NCBI GenBank assembly: GCA_002437405.1
Contig: DJPO01000006.1
Span: 7,384 to 71,383, forward strand
DNA length: 64,000 bases
Direction: 5' to 3'
Origin: Opitutia bacterium UBA6410
Lineage (GTDB): Bacteria; Verrucomicrobiota; Verrucomicrobiia; Opitutales; Intestinicryptomonadaceae
Every line of letters begins with the position of its first letter. Positions within the stretch are counted from its first letter, which is position 1. Made by a program: the position numbers and the translations under genes. Of this stretch, positions 7,872 through 14,991 are shown in pieces. The notes below the pieces were generated by a model. The model had not been told where the DNA came from. It saw nothing but the letters and a program-made list of their open reading frames with translations, and did not search any database.

Positions 7872-9950
7872 TTAAAATTCGTCGGAGTCTTCCAGTGCCC
7901 TCGCTGCGGCGGCTATGGCCGCGCGGCGTGCCGTGCCGATTTTGCGGGCGCGTTTCGAGGTCTCGACGCGGGCAATTTGCGTGTCGGCTTCGGTTTTACG
8001 GATTTTTCTTGCGAGTTTTGCCGCCTCGCCCAGAACACCGCTGTTGTGTTCGCGCATTGCGGCAAGTTCGGCGGCCTTGGCGGGCATAAGCGGCGTGAGC
8101 ACCGCACGGGCTTCGTTATTGCGCTTTGCGGCGGCTTCTGCGGCGCGTTTGATTGCGTCGGAGTCGAGCATATTCACGCGGCGGACGCGCTCGCAGGCGC
8201 AGATGTGGCGGCCTTCGTATGTGAGGTGAACGACGGATAGGTCGTCGGCAAAGTAACAGAGCATTTTTTTGCCCGTGTATTTTTCAATGATGTCGTCGGA
8301 CGGCGACTTGAAGGTGAGGTTTTCCTGAATGCGCTCGCACTTGTGAATTTTGAGCGACTTTGCCGTAAACGTGCAGCCGCCGTTTGTGATGGCGAACTTC
8401 CACACTTGTTTTAGCGCGAGCAGGTGGCAGTATTGGCGCGGGTCGGGTCGCCAGAAGTCGATTCCCTTGGCAAGTCGGTTCATTCTTTCCAGCGGACTTT
8501 CGAGGCGTTCCCAGATTTCGATTTGCGAAAGCTCATCATCGCTTAATTGGTCGAGCTCCGCCTTTGTGTGGACACGGTCGAACTTGTCCCTGCGCCATTC
8601 GGTTTTGACCTCGAACCCCTGCAAATTATGGTCGGTACGCTTGCGGAGCGCGTCGAGGGCTTCGATAATAAGGTCGCAGATGTCCTCGAAGCGCGGGTGC
8701 GGTAGGAGCAGTTTGTCGACGATTTCCTCGCGTGAGCCCGCCTTACGCAGAAGTTCCCTTGCGTAGGAAAGCGCGTATTTTGTCTGCGCGGGCATATTGT
8801 CGTAGCGGTTGCCGCTGCTGCCGTCGGAGAGCGCAAGCTGCTCCTGAAACGGGCGGAAAAACACTTCAATCCACGACTTGCACCATGGCTTGCCGCCGCC
8901 CTCCTTGAAGCCGCCCTTCAAAAACGCGTCGTGCAGAGTGCCGCAACGCTTTATGATTATGCGGTCGCGGAACGTCTGTTTGAGGGCGAGTTCGTCGGCC
9001 TCCGAAAGCGTGGCGGCGGCGTTTTCGATTTGGAACGTCACGGGATACGGCGGCAGTCCGCGTTGGGCGACGATGTTTAAAATCAGCTGTTTTACGTCTT
9101 CGCTCGCGATGCCGATTACGGAGTCGTCCTCCTTGCGCTTGGCGCGGGGCTTTACGATGTGCGCGATGTCGCAACCCGTGGCGACGTCGAATGCGAAGAC
9201 CGCCAGCGGATAGCCGAACTGGCGTTTGAGCCCCTTTTCGGCGATTGTGCAGATTTTGTCGATGCGCACGTCGTCGAATGCAATCCACTCCATAAAGCGC
9301 AGTTGCGATTTGTCGCGCAGAACCATTGCGGGCGCGGACGAATGCGCCGCGAAAACGCCCTGCCGCGCTCCGTCGAGCAGGTATTTGCTGCGGGGCTTTA
9401 TGCGTTGCAGGTTGCCCAAGCTCCAGCCGTCGGGCAGTTCCCTGTCGCCGCCCATCAGCCCCGGAACGGGGCGGCCGGTGTTGCGCGCCCACTCGTATTT
9501 TGTGCCGTATCCGGGAATCGGCTCGCCCTTGCGGAAAAGGTTTATCAGCTGGCGGCGGGCGGCGTGGCACGGGGTCTTGCGCGAGCCGCGCAGAAGCAGC
9601 TCCCTGAACCATTCCACGAACGCGGGCGGAAGCCCCTCTTTGTTGCCGCGCCAGTTGGGGCGCAGCACGCGCCAGTCACCGCTCTTGGAGAATTCGGAAT
9701 AGAGCGCGTAGAGGCGTTTGTAGCTCCACCCCTTTGCGCTCTCGGCCTCCTTGCGGTAGGCTATCGCCATACACGCCTTGTTGGGGCTTTCGGAGAGTAT
9801 GATTTCGCGCATAGCCTCCAGCCTATCCAAAACAAGGTTGCGGATTTCGAGTTTCAATGAAAGCAGCTCCTCGCGGGCGGCTTCGGTGCATTGAACGAAG
9901 TCGCAACTGCGGATGAGTTCCGCCTTGGTCAGCTGAATGCCGCGTTCCAT
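7872..9950 (-). CDS. MuA-like DDE transposase
   Basis: A 692-residue protein matching the size of Mu transposase A (663). From about residue 160 the RNase-H-like catalytic core runs: EWIAFDDVRIDKI (first acid), FAFDVATG, PPYPVTFQIENAAATLS at the place of the second acid, and KSWIEVFFRPFQEQLA with the glutamate of the third. A beta-barrel-like domain and a K/R/A-rich C-terminal tail (about 570-692) follow, comparable to the MuB-interaction region. The second acid appears as Glu-Asn rather than Asp-Asn. ATG 9950 is chosen because the next upstream gene ends at 9956 and the longer open frame would run through that gene. Confidence 0.88.
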   Translation of the reverse strand: MERGIQLTKAELIRSCDFVQCTEAAREELLSLKLEIRNLVLDRLEAMREIILSESPNKACMAIAYRKEAESAKGWSYKRLYALYSEFSKSGDWRVLRPNWRGNKEGLPPAFVEWFRELLLRGSRKTPCHAARRQLINLFRKGEPIPGYGTKYEWARNTGRPVPGLMGGDRELPDGWSLGNLQRIKPRSKYLLDGARQGVFAAHSSAPAMVLRDKSQLRFMEWIAFDDVRIDKICTIAEKGLKRQFGYPLAVFAFDVATGCDIAHIVKPRAKRKEDDSVIGIASEDVKQLILNIVAQRGLPPYPVTFQIENAAATLSEADELALKQTFRDRIIIKRCGTLHDAFLKGGFKEGGGKPWCKSWIEVFFRPFQEQLALSDGSSGNRYDNMPAQTKYALSYARELLRKAGSREEIVDKLLLPHPRFEDICDLIIEALDALRKRTDHNLQGFEVKTEWRRDKFDRVHTKAELDQLSDDELSQIEIWERLESPLERMNRLAKGIDFWRPDPRQYCHLLALKQVWKFAITNGGCTFTAKSLKIHKCERIQENLTFKSPSDDIIEKYTGKKMLCYFADDLSVVHLTYEGRHICACERVRRVNMLDSDAIKRAAEAAAKRNNEARAVLTPLMPAKAAELAAMREHNSGVLGEAAKLARKIRKTEADTQIARVETSKRARKIGTARRAAIAAAARALEDSDEF

Positions 9951-9955
9951 TTTGC

Positions 9956-10699
9956 CTATTCTCCGCAGTGTTTGATTAGGTTCTTGATTTCGTCGAGCCT
10001 GTCTTCGAGCGATTTTTCGATGAGCACGAGCTTTTCGAGCGGAAGGCGGACGATGTCCTTGTGCTTTGTAAGCTTGTCGAATTCGGCAAGGCTGTTTGTC
10101 CAGTCGTCCCAGAGGAGCATCTGCGGAGACTGCCCGCCCCCGTTGCCCGAAAGGCCTTTGAGGTCGCGCTTGGTGAGCGTTTTGACGGCGGTGTCTTCGG
10201 CTTTGCGCTCGGAGTCTATCGCCTGCGCATTGCTCTGGCGGAGCATATCGTTGAGCGTGGGTTCGGGCAGAGAGCTGAGCACGTAGCCGAGCATATCGAA
10301 CGTCTGTTTTTCGTCGCCCAAAATTTCCTCGACGGGCTTTTCGGCAAGCTCCGTATACGTTGCAACCGCACAGCCGAGCGGTTCGTCCGCCCGCGAAGTC
10401 TGTATTTTGTGCAGGACACCTGCGGCAAGATAGATGTAGTTGTAGCCAGTGCGCAGCGACACGTTCGCCGAATGGCAGACGGCTTTTAGCCATTCGGAAA
10501 ATTCGCCCTTGTTTTTGGCGCGCTGCTTGGCGTTGGCGGCGATTGTCCCGAACATCACGGCGTTTGCCAGCCACTGCCCTTTGCCGCGGACGGTCGCCTT
10601 CAAATATTTGTCGGCCGCGCCGATTGCGGGTGTTTTGCACAGGCTTTGCACGGCGTGTGCAACGGGTGTTAATTGTGTTTTTTCTGAATCTTTTTTCAT
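9956..10699 (-). CDS. Early phage protein with DUF3102-like N-terminal region
   Basis: A 247-residue protein. Residues about 45-100 (QWLANAVMFGTIAANAKQ, then FSEWLKAVCHSANVSLRTGY) resemble the DUF3102/ParB-like helical pattern in which an FSEWL helix is followed by a short helix-turn-helix-like unit. The C-terminal 60 residues form a charged coiled coil (KLVLIEKSLEDRLDEIKN). I set the start at ATG 10699, seven bases after the upstream stop; an in-frame ATG at 10741 would overlap that gene by 35 bases. A DNA-binding accessory role in transposition or early control is inference. Confidence 0.65.
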   Translation of the reverse strand: MKKDSEKTQLTPVAHAVQSLCKTPAIGAADKYLKATVRGKGQWLANAVMFGTIAANAKQRAKNKGEFSEWLKAVCHSANVSLRTGYNYIYLAAGVLHKIQTSRADEPLGCAVATYTELAEKPVEEILGDEKQTFDMLGYVLSSLPEPTLNDMLRQSNAQAIDSERKAEDTAVKTLTKRDLKGLSGNGGGQSPQMLLWDDWTNSLAEFDKLTKHKDIVRLPLEKLVLIEKSLEDRLDEIKNLIKHCGE

Positions 10700-10706
10700 G
10701 ATAAAA

Positions 10707-11030
10707 TTACTTTTGTTTGAGGGATTTTTTAAGCTCGGCAATCAGTTCCAAGCGCGTCGTCACGGACAATTCCCGCAAAAATTGCAGGCGTTCCTCCGAG
10801 TCCAAACGGCGGACGATGAAGTTGCGGTAGCTTTCCACGGGGACGCGGCGGCAGGGGCGCGTTGTGGGGTCGGTCGCAACGTTGATATAGCCCAGCTCGC
10901 CGCAGTCCATCAGGTTGACCACCTGCTGCCGCGAAATGCCCAGTTTTTGCGAAATCTCGCCGACATAGAGCACCGTGCGCCCCGGAAAATCGAGGCTGTG
11001 GAAGAATGTCAACTGTTGGCTTTCGGGCAT
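10707..11030 (-). CDS. Excisionase/MerR-like helix-turn-helix protein
   Basis: A 107-residue protein with a clear winged-HTH of the MerR/excisionase type: YVGEISQKLGISRQQVVNLM (residues 22-41), then a wing with GELGYINVATDPTTRPCRRVP. In excisionase-type domains this part sets the helix in the DNA groove. The C-terminal third is a helical, charged region. It is the last gene before the transposase block and may regulate early transcription or assist the transpososome. Confidence 0.75.
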   Translation of the reverse strand: MPESQQLTFFHSLDFPGRTVLYVGEISQKLGISRQQVVNLMDCGELGYINVATDPTTRPCRRVPVESYRNFIVRRLDSEERLQFLRELSVTTRLELIAELKKSLKQK

Positions 11031-11059
11031 TTGCGGAATGAAGAATTAAGAATGAAGAA

Positions 11060-11143
11060 TTAAGATTTTCTGGATTTGCGTTTGTTAAAGGGTCTGAACA
11101 GTTTTTCGATGAAGCCTTTTTGCCACGGTTTATATTTTTTCAT
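11060..11143 (-). CDS. 27-residue very basic peptide
   Basis: ATG 11143 is preceded by a good ribosome-binding site (AGGAAGG, 7 bases away) and opens a 27-codon frame ending at TAA 11060-11062. The peptide has 11 Lys/Arg and aromatic residues (MKKYKPWQKGFIEKLFRPF). It lies between two genes of the early operon, just before a short tandem run of GAATTAAGAATGAA. The strong Shine-Dalgarno sequence is the main support; a short unannotated regulator or nucleic-acid-binding peptide is possible. Confidence 0.5.
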   Translation of the reverse strand: MKKYKPWQKGFIEKLFRPFNKRKSRKS

Positions 11144-11161
11144 TGTTTGCCTTCCTGCTGA

Positions 11162-11671
11162 TTATTTGGTTGAAATTGGTGTGAAAAAATTTTTCAGAAT
11201 AGCCGTAATATGTTTGAATTTGTAGAGTTTGTGTTTTGCGCGCTGGGAGCGGTCGCTTCCGTTGCGGCCGCCGTATGCTCGGTATATTTCGGGGTCAAGA
11301 ATCTTGACGCGCAAAAGCCCCTCGTCAGAATTTCCCTTGCAAACGTAATCACCAGTCGCGGCGGGAAATGCGTCGTCCTCGATTTGACAAATTCTCGCAA
11401 TTTCGATATTTTCGTTTCCGAATGCTTTTTCCCCATTGATGAAAAGCAGAACTGCCACTTTTTGCCCATCAGTAGACAACTTCCAATTTGCCTTCACTCC
11501 CGACAACGGGTTGCCGTTTTTATCGACGACCGATACCGTGAGGAGCTCAAAAAACATAAGAAAATCGCCGTTAAAACACAGTGTGGACATACGTTCTTCT
11601 GCGACATCCCACCGTATATTTGAAATCGAAATGTCTACACCGAGTGGCGAAAAAATGCCCCAAACCGCCAT
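11162..11671 (-). CDS. Putative Ig-like (Big-1 type) domain protein, alternative to the antisense gene 11210-11623
   Basis: A 169-residue frame colinear with the early operon. Its ATG overlaps the upstream stop (TAATG) and sits about 8 bases after AGGAGG, the strongest ribosome-binding site in the region. Residues 45-60 (TVSVVDKNGNPLSGVKANW) read like the start of a bacterial Ig-like fold. Against it: the N terminus looks untypical and another plausible protein is encoded on the opposite strand with exactly complementary codons. AGGAGG may also be just two Arg codons of the upstream gene. I cannot decide between the two. Confidence 0.45.
   Translation of the reverse strand: MAVWGIFSPLGVDISISNIRWDVAEERMSTLCFNGDFLMFFELLTVSVVDKNGNPLSGVKANWKLSTDGQKVAVLLFINGEKAFGNENIEIARICQIEDDAFPAATGDYVCKGNSDEGLLRVKILDPEIYRAYGGRNGSDRSQRAKHKLYKFKHITAILKNFFTPISTK
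11210..11623 (+). CDS. Putative membrane-anchored small protein, alternative to the reverse-strand gene 11162-11671
   Basis: A 137-residue frame with one N-terminal membrane segment (residues 8-28, CALGAVASVAAAVCSVYFG). A beta-rich domain follows whose phrases LTNSRNFDIFVSECFF, ISRQLPICLHSRQRVAVF and KKIAVKTQCGHTF resemble a common small phage/bacterial family (hydrophobic anchor plus Ig-like domain ending in a Gly-x-Thr-Phe strand). Weak points: no ribosome-binding site, an unusually high Cys count, and orientation against the early operon. If real it would be a lysogenic-conversion (moron) gene. Confidence 0.5.
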   Translation: MFEFVEFVFCALGAVASVAAAVCSVYFGVKNLDAQKPLVRISLANVITSRGGKCVVLDLTNSRNFDIFVSECFFPIDEKQNCHFLPISRQLPICLHSRQRVAVFIDDRYREELKKHKKIAVKTQCGHTFFCDIPPYI

Positions 11672-11883
11672 TACTTAGCCCTCCTGCGGCGGACGGGTTT
11701 GGGCGGCAGCGGTATCATGCCGTTGCACAGTTGCAGGATTCGCAGCGACAGGCTCTTTGATTTTCGAACCCCGTTGACGACGTAGCAGACGTGCTCAACG
11801 GTTCGATTCAATGCGCGGGCAGCGTCCGCTTGCGTTATTCCGCGTTCCGCCATTTTGCGTTTAATAATCGTATCTTTTGCCAT
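11671..11883 (-). CDS. Ner-like small HTH regulator, first gene of the early operon
   Basis: A 70-residue DNA-binding protein with a lambda-repressor-like HTH: MAERGITQADAARALNR (residues 11-27), then VEHVCYVVNGVRKS as recognition and following helix. Size and place, divergent from the repressor gene and first in the early operon, match Mu Ner, a negative regulator of early transcription. The basic tail (PPKPVRRRRAK) may add nonspecific DNA contacts. Confidence 0.75.
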   Translation of the reverse strand: MAKDTIIKRKMAERGITQADAARALNRTVEHVCYVVNGVRKSKSLSLRILQLCNGMIPLPPKPVRRRRAK

Positions 11884-11919
11884 TTTTAGATTGCGGTTTT
11901 AAATTCAATTTTTTAATTT

Positions 11920-11933
11920 ATTAACTCGTTAAT
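11920..11933. promoter_or_regulatory. Putative repressor operator in the divergent early/repressor region
   Basis: ATTAACTCGTTAAT is a perfect 6-2-6 palindrome in the 68-base A/T-rich gap between the Ner-like gene and the repressor gene. A near copy is at 12310-12323, a half-site (GTTAAT) at 12394-12399, and GCGTTAACGC at 13920-13929 upstream of the late promoter. Spacing and recurrence suit a phage repressor. Confidence 0.55.
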
Positions 11934-11951
11934 GCTAAAAAGTAGAATTAT

Positions 11952-12302
11952 ATGCAAGAAAAAAGTGCTAAAAAATCGAATTTTTTTCACGACCGCCTGC
12001 GCCAGCTTTTAGAATTGAGCCCCAAAACGCAGAAGGAAATCGCGAGAGAATTAGAGATGGGAGAGAGCTCCATTGTCTATTACAAGGCGGGGAAAGGGCT
12101 TCCAAAATCACACGAACTATATCGTATGTCGAAATACTTCGGCTGTTCGATGGAGTGGCTTTTGATGGGCGAGGATGATGAGGGCGCACCCGATTTGTCA
12201 AACAACGCGTGGAAAACGCGGGCTTTAATTGCTGAAAAACGAATAGAAGACCTTAAAACCGCTCTGCAAGAAGCGATCTTTGCTGTAATCAAAAAATTTT
12301 AG
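11952..12302 (+). CDS. Xre-family phage repressor
   Basis: A 116-residue protein. Residues 12-70 form an Xre/Cro-type HTH (DRLRQLLELSPKTQKEIARE, then MGESSIVYYKAGKGLPKSHELYRMSKYFGCSMEWLLMGE in two parts). The C-terminal helix (residues 80-116) has a leucine-rich heptad pattern for dimerisation. There is no LexA/CI-type peptidase domain, so inactivation by RecA-stimulated cleavage is not expected. It is transcribed divergently from the early operon across the palindrome at 11920, the expected setting for the lysogeny repressor. Confidence 0.8.
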   Translation: MQEKSAKKSNFFHDRLRQLLELSPKTQKEIARELEMGESSIVYYKAGKGLPKSHELYRMSKYFGCSMEWLLMGEDDEGAPDLSNNAWKTRALIAEKRIEDLKTALQEAIFAVIKKF

Positions 12303-12309
12303 CCAAAAT

Positions 12310-12323
12310 ATTAACGTGTTATA
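12310..12323. promoter_or_regulatory. Second putative operator copy
   Basis: ATTAACGTGTTATA differs by two bases from the palindrome rule seen at 11920-11933 and lies just after the repressor stop. The half-site GTTAAT follows at 12394. The 12303-12469 gap holds nothing else that I can name and may be a regulatory region for the next gene. Confidence 0.4.
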
Positions 12324-12469
12324 CCTTAAAACCCACGAACGCCCAATTTTACTGGGTTTGCGGGGATTTAAACAAAAAATCGGGGTAAAAAGAGTTAATA
12401 TTTAGCAATGCAACTATTTGACAATCAACAACCGAATTTTTGCAACGTTGCAGAAATCGAAAGGACGAA

Positions 12470-12736
12470 ATGAACGAAAATATCCATTTGGGGCGGGTGA
12501 TCGATGAGACCGAAAGCTTTGTAGACATCGAACTTTGCGGGCACGACGTGCGAACCCTGCTTGCAGTCCACGCCAGCCAATGCTACGACATGATCGCCCC
12601 CGAAATCCGCGAAAAAATCGCCGACGTTTTGTCCGCATACATGCGCGGCGACGTGTCTGGAGCGTGCCTAACCGCGCGGGTTTACAAAAACGTCTACGCC
12701 GCCGCCAACTCCCGCCCACCGGAAGAGGAAAAATAA
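12470..12736 (+). CDS. Small phage protein, unknown
   Basis: An 88-residue protein beginning at ATG 12470, which has AAAGGA 5 bases upstream; an in-frame start at 12440 lacks such a site. The sequence suggests two strands (RVIDETESFVDIELCG) and three helices, including PEIREKIADVLSAYMRG. No family recognised. It is the first gene after the repressor on the + strand and precedes the ParA-like gene. Confidence 0.6.
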   Translation: MNENIHLGRVIDETESFVDIELCGHDVRTLLAVHASQCYDMIAPEIREKIADVLSAYMRGDVSGACLTARVYKNVYAAANSRPPEEEK

Positions 12737-12802
12737 TCTGCAACAAAACGCTTTACAATGGTGTTATAATGCTCAGAATTCAACAACCTTGAAAGGATTT
12801 TT

Positions 12803-13816
12803 ATGGTAAAGAAATATTGTATTTGGAATAATAAAGGCGGAGTGGGAAAGACGTTTTTATCTTATCTCATAGCGACTGAGTATGCAAAACTTCACCCAGA
12901 AGAAGACGTTATTGTCGTCGATATGTGTCCTCAATCAAACATATCTGAAATGTTATTAGGTGGGGATGGGAAAGGTCAAGCAAACCTTGAAAAGCTGTTT
13001 GACGAGGGGCTAACCATTGCCAAGTATATCGAAAATAGATATAAGAAAGGCAAAGATTCTCTTTTGGGAACTGAAACATCGTTCTTTGTAAATGTTCGGG
13101 AATTCAACAAAAAATTACCGACAAACTTAATTCTTGTCCCCGGTGATATCAATTTGGATATATGTTCCATTTTGATTTCTGAATGGGGTAATTCCTCGTT
13201 AAGACTGGCTTGGAAAAAGAGTAGATTTGTTCTGAATGAACTACTTCAAAGCTATATTCAAAATTCGAACCAAGATAGAAAAAAGACAATCTTCATTGAT
13301 TGTAACCCTAGCTTCTCGCCCTACACGGAACTTGCAATAGTCGCTTCGGATAGATTGATTGTCCCTTGTACTGCAGATCACGCATCTATTCGAGGTCTTT
13401 CTAATGTGTTCCGTCTTTTGTATGAGTTCAATTCAAATGGCGACGATATTATCTCTTTCGCGGAAAAAGCAAAAAATGAGAACATTGTCCTCCCCAAGCT
13501 ATTTAGGATTATATTGAACAAATCGCGTTCACACGACAAAAATGCGTCGAAAGCGTTTTTAGCAATAAAAGATTCCATGGCAAAAAAGATGAAAGCGTTG
13601 CGAAAACAAAATCCTCAATGGTTTGTCGATGAAACGAACGATATTCCCAATATAAAAGATGGGAATACGCTTGCCGCCGTGCTCAACTATGAAGGTGCAT
13701 TGCTATCAAACGTAACAGTGGGAAAACATTCCGTTTATGGGAAACCCGTACAAATAGATGAGCGACAAAAACGAGCCCTAATGAAAGGAATTTCAGATCT
13801 TGTCGCTACGTTATAA
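12803..13816 (+). CDS. ParA/Soj-type ATPase
   Basis: A 337-residue ParA-superfamily ATPase. The deviant Walker A WNNKGGVGKTFLSYLIA occupies residues 8-24, Walker A' VVDMCPQSN lies near 45, and the Walker B strand TIFIDCNPSFSPYTELAI near 165. These genes segregate plasmids or position cargo, usually with a ParB-like partner; none is visible here. The gene is much richer in A/T than its neighbours, has its own ribosome-binding site (GAAAGGA) and ends in a strong terminator. It thus looks like an independent cargo unit picked up by the phage. The start ATG 12803 is unambiguous. Confidence 0.85.
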   Translation: MVKKYCIWNNKGGVGKTFLSYLIATEYAKLHPEEDVIVVDMCPQSNISEMLLGGDGKGQANLEKLFDEGLTIAKYIENRYKKGKDSLLGTETSFFVNVREFNKKLPTNLILVPGDINLDICSILISEWGNSSLRLAWKKSRFVLNELLQSYIQNSNQDRKKTIFIDCNPSFSPYTELAIVASDRLIVPCTADHASIRGLSNVFRLLYEFNSNGDDIISFAEKAKNENIVLPKLFRIILNKSRSHDKNASKAFLAIKDSMAKKMKALRKQNPQWFVDETNDIPNIKDGNTLAAVLNYEGALLSNVTVGKHSVYGKPVQIDERQKRALMKGISDLVATL

Positions 13817-13830
13817 AGATGCCGAAAACG

Positions 13831-13860
13831 ACTCCCAAGTATAACTTGGGAGTTTTTTTT
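13831..13860 (+). terminator. Terminator after the ParA-like gene
   Basis: A perfect 10-bp stem (ACTCCCAAGT / ACTTGGGAGT, loop ATA) is followed by eight T. It isolates the ParA-like unit from the late operon. Confidence 0.92.
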
Positions 13861-13871
13861 GTACCCAGACG

Positions 13872-13927
13872 CGGCTATTTTTTCAAAAAAATGTCCCGAA
13901 AAAACTTTTTATGTAATGGGCGTTAAC
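13872..13927 (+). repeat. A/T-rich element, copy 2
   Basis: This stretch shares TTTTTTCAAAAAAA, TGTCCCGAAAAAA and TAATGGGCGT with the host element at 3231-3304. Here it lies between the ParA terminator and the late promoter. Confidence 0.4.
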
Positions 13928-13943
13928 GCTGTAAACCCGCGTT

Positions 13944-13972
13944 TTGACTGGATTTGCGGTTTGTGATATTGT
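13944..13972 (+). promoter_or_regulatory. Candidate late promoter
   Basis: TTGACT (13944-13949), 17 bases, then TATTGT (13967-13972) gives a near-consensus sigma-70 promoter, 9 bases before the ATG of the first late gene. The palindrome GCGTTAACGC at 13920-13929, just upstream, may be a regulator site. No dedicated late activator (Mor/C-like) was recognised. Confidence 0.6.
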
Positions 13973-13981
13973 GGGTGCGTT

Positions 13982-14746
13982 ATGACAAACAACGCACAAG
14001 ACAGTCAATCACAAAGCGGTAATCTCGGTATTTGCCACAAAATCTATGCGTTTGCGACCGCGCGTATAAATCCCGATTGGATATCGTTTAAAGCTTGGAT
14101 GCTTGGCGGTGTCGTACGGGTTGTCAAAATCGCCATTGCGGATTTGCCAGCATTGTCCGAGCAAATTGGCGACGCGCTTGCGTCGGGCGATTATGTAATT
14201 TCTTTGGGCGGATTGAAATATCAGACTACTGAAAAAATCCTTGGTGAAATCCGCCGCGACTTTGACTCATATACTGCTGGATCGGGCGTCAGTGACGCGC
14301 AAGCCGTCCGTGGTGGGTCTGCGGTTTTGCCGCAGTCCGAATCTCCGACGGGAGACGCCAAAACCAAAGCGTCCGCGCCGCAAGGCAATGCCTCTGCCGC
14401 GCGTCAAATTTCCGTGGAAGAGCGTGCGCACCCGCGTTTCCCGCGCAGCTATGTTCGCCGCAACTCGAAAATCGCCAAAATTGCCGCCGAATCAATCGGT
14501 TCGGCGTTGCGCGAGGAGCTTGAGCCCGTGCTCGACGCGCTCGACGACATCGGCGCGATGTTGTCCGAGTTGCTCGCGGTTCGCGGAATCGACCGCACCC
14601 CGAAACAGCCGCGCGGTTGGCGAAAATGTACCGTAGAAAACCCGCTCGGCGGCGTAATTCGCACAAAGCACGGCAGAACGTCGGTAGTTGTCGGCGTTCG
14701 CAAGGTGGCGAAATTTCAACCCAAAACAAAAGGAAAATCGAAATGA
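13982..14746 (+). CDS. First late-operon phage protein, unknown
   Basis: A 254-residue protein. The N-terminal 95 residues are a compact alpha/beta-looking part (IYAFATARINPDWISFKAW, then strands and helices). A low-complexity Ser/Ala/Pro linker (about 100-145), a helix (KIAAESIGSALREELEPVLD) and a basic tail follow. No catalytic motif of an endolysin is visible, although this is where a lysis or regulatory gene would be expected. Its stop overlaps the next start. Confidence 0.6.
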   Translation: MTNNAQDSQSQSGNLGICHKIYAFATARINPDWISFKAWMLGGVVRVVKIAIADLPALSEQIGDALASGDYVISLGGLKYQTTEKILGEIRRDFDSYTAGSGVSDAQAVRGGSAVLPQSESPTGDAKTKASAPQGNASAARQISVEERAHPRFPRSYVRRNSKIAKIAAESIGSALREELEPVLDALDDIGAMLSELLAVRGIDRTPKQPRGWRKCTVENPLGGVIRTKHGRTSVVVGVRKVAKFQPKTKGKSK

Positions 14747-14973
14747 AAAAGTATCTGATAACAATGTTTGTTGCATTGTTTGCCCTTTGCGGCGTTGTCT
14801 GCGCCGCCGAAACTGGCGGTGTTGCCGAACCCGCCGCCGACGGCGGAACGTGGGGCTACATCGTAGCCGCCGTAATTGCCGTAATCAACGCAATCCTCGC
14901 GGCGTGCTCGAACTCGAAAGAAACGTGGTGGTATAAGCTGCTTTCGTGGCTGACTGTCCGCTTCGGCAAGTAA
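14743..14973 (+). CDS. Small exported membrane protein, holin/lysis candidate
   Basis: A 76-residue protein with an N-terminal signal-like segment (residues 4-21, ending VVCAAE, a plausible signal-peptidase site). A second hydrophobic helix lies at about 37-53 (IVAAVIAVINAILAACS) and the end is aromatic and basic (WWYKLLSWLTVRFGK). ATG 14743 overlaps the upstream stop and has AAAAGGA 7 bases before it. Holin or pinholin function is inferred from size, topology and place ahead of a small lipoprotein gene. Confidence 0.6.
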   Translation: MKKYLITMFVALFALCGVVCAAETGGVAEPAADGGTWGYIVAAVIAVINAILAACSNSKETWWYKLLSWLTVRFGK

Positions 14974-14991
14974 AAATCGATAGAAACGAAA

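Noticed and set aside
9951..10640. N-terminal extension of the transposase frame up to 10640
   Set aside because: The extension lies over another well-formed early gene in a different frame and is Arg-rich; the MERGIQL start at 9950 directly follows that gene.
11041..11065. Tandem GAATTAAGAATGAA as iterons or an origin
   Set aside because: Only about two copies, A/T-rich and lying between a gene start and a small peptide stop; more likely low-complexity sequence.
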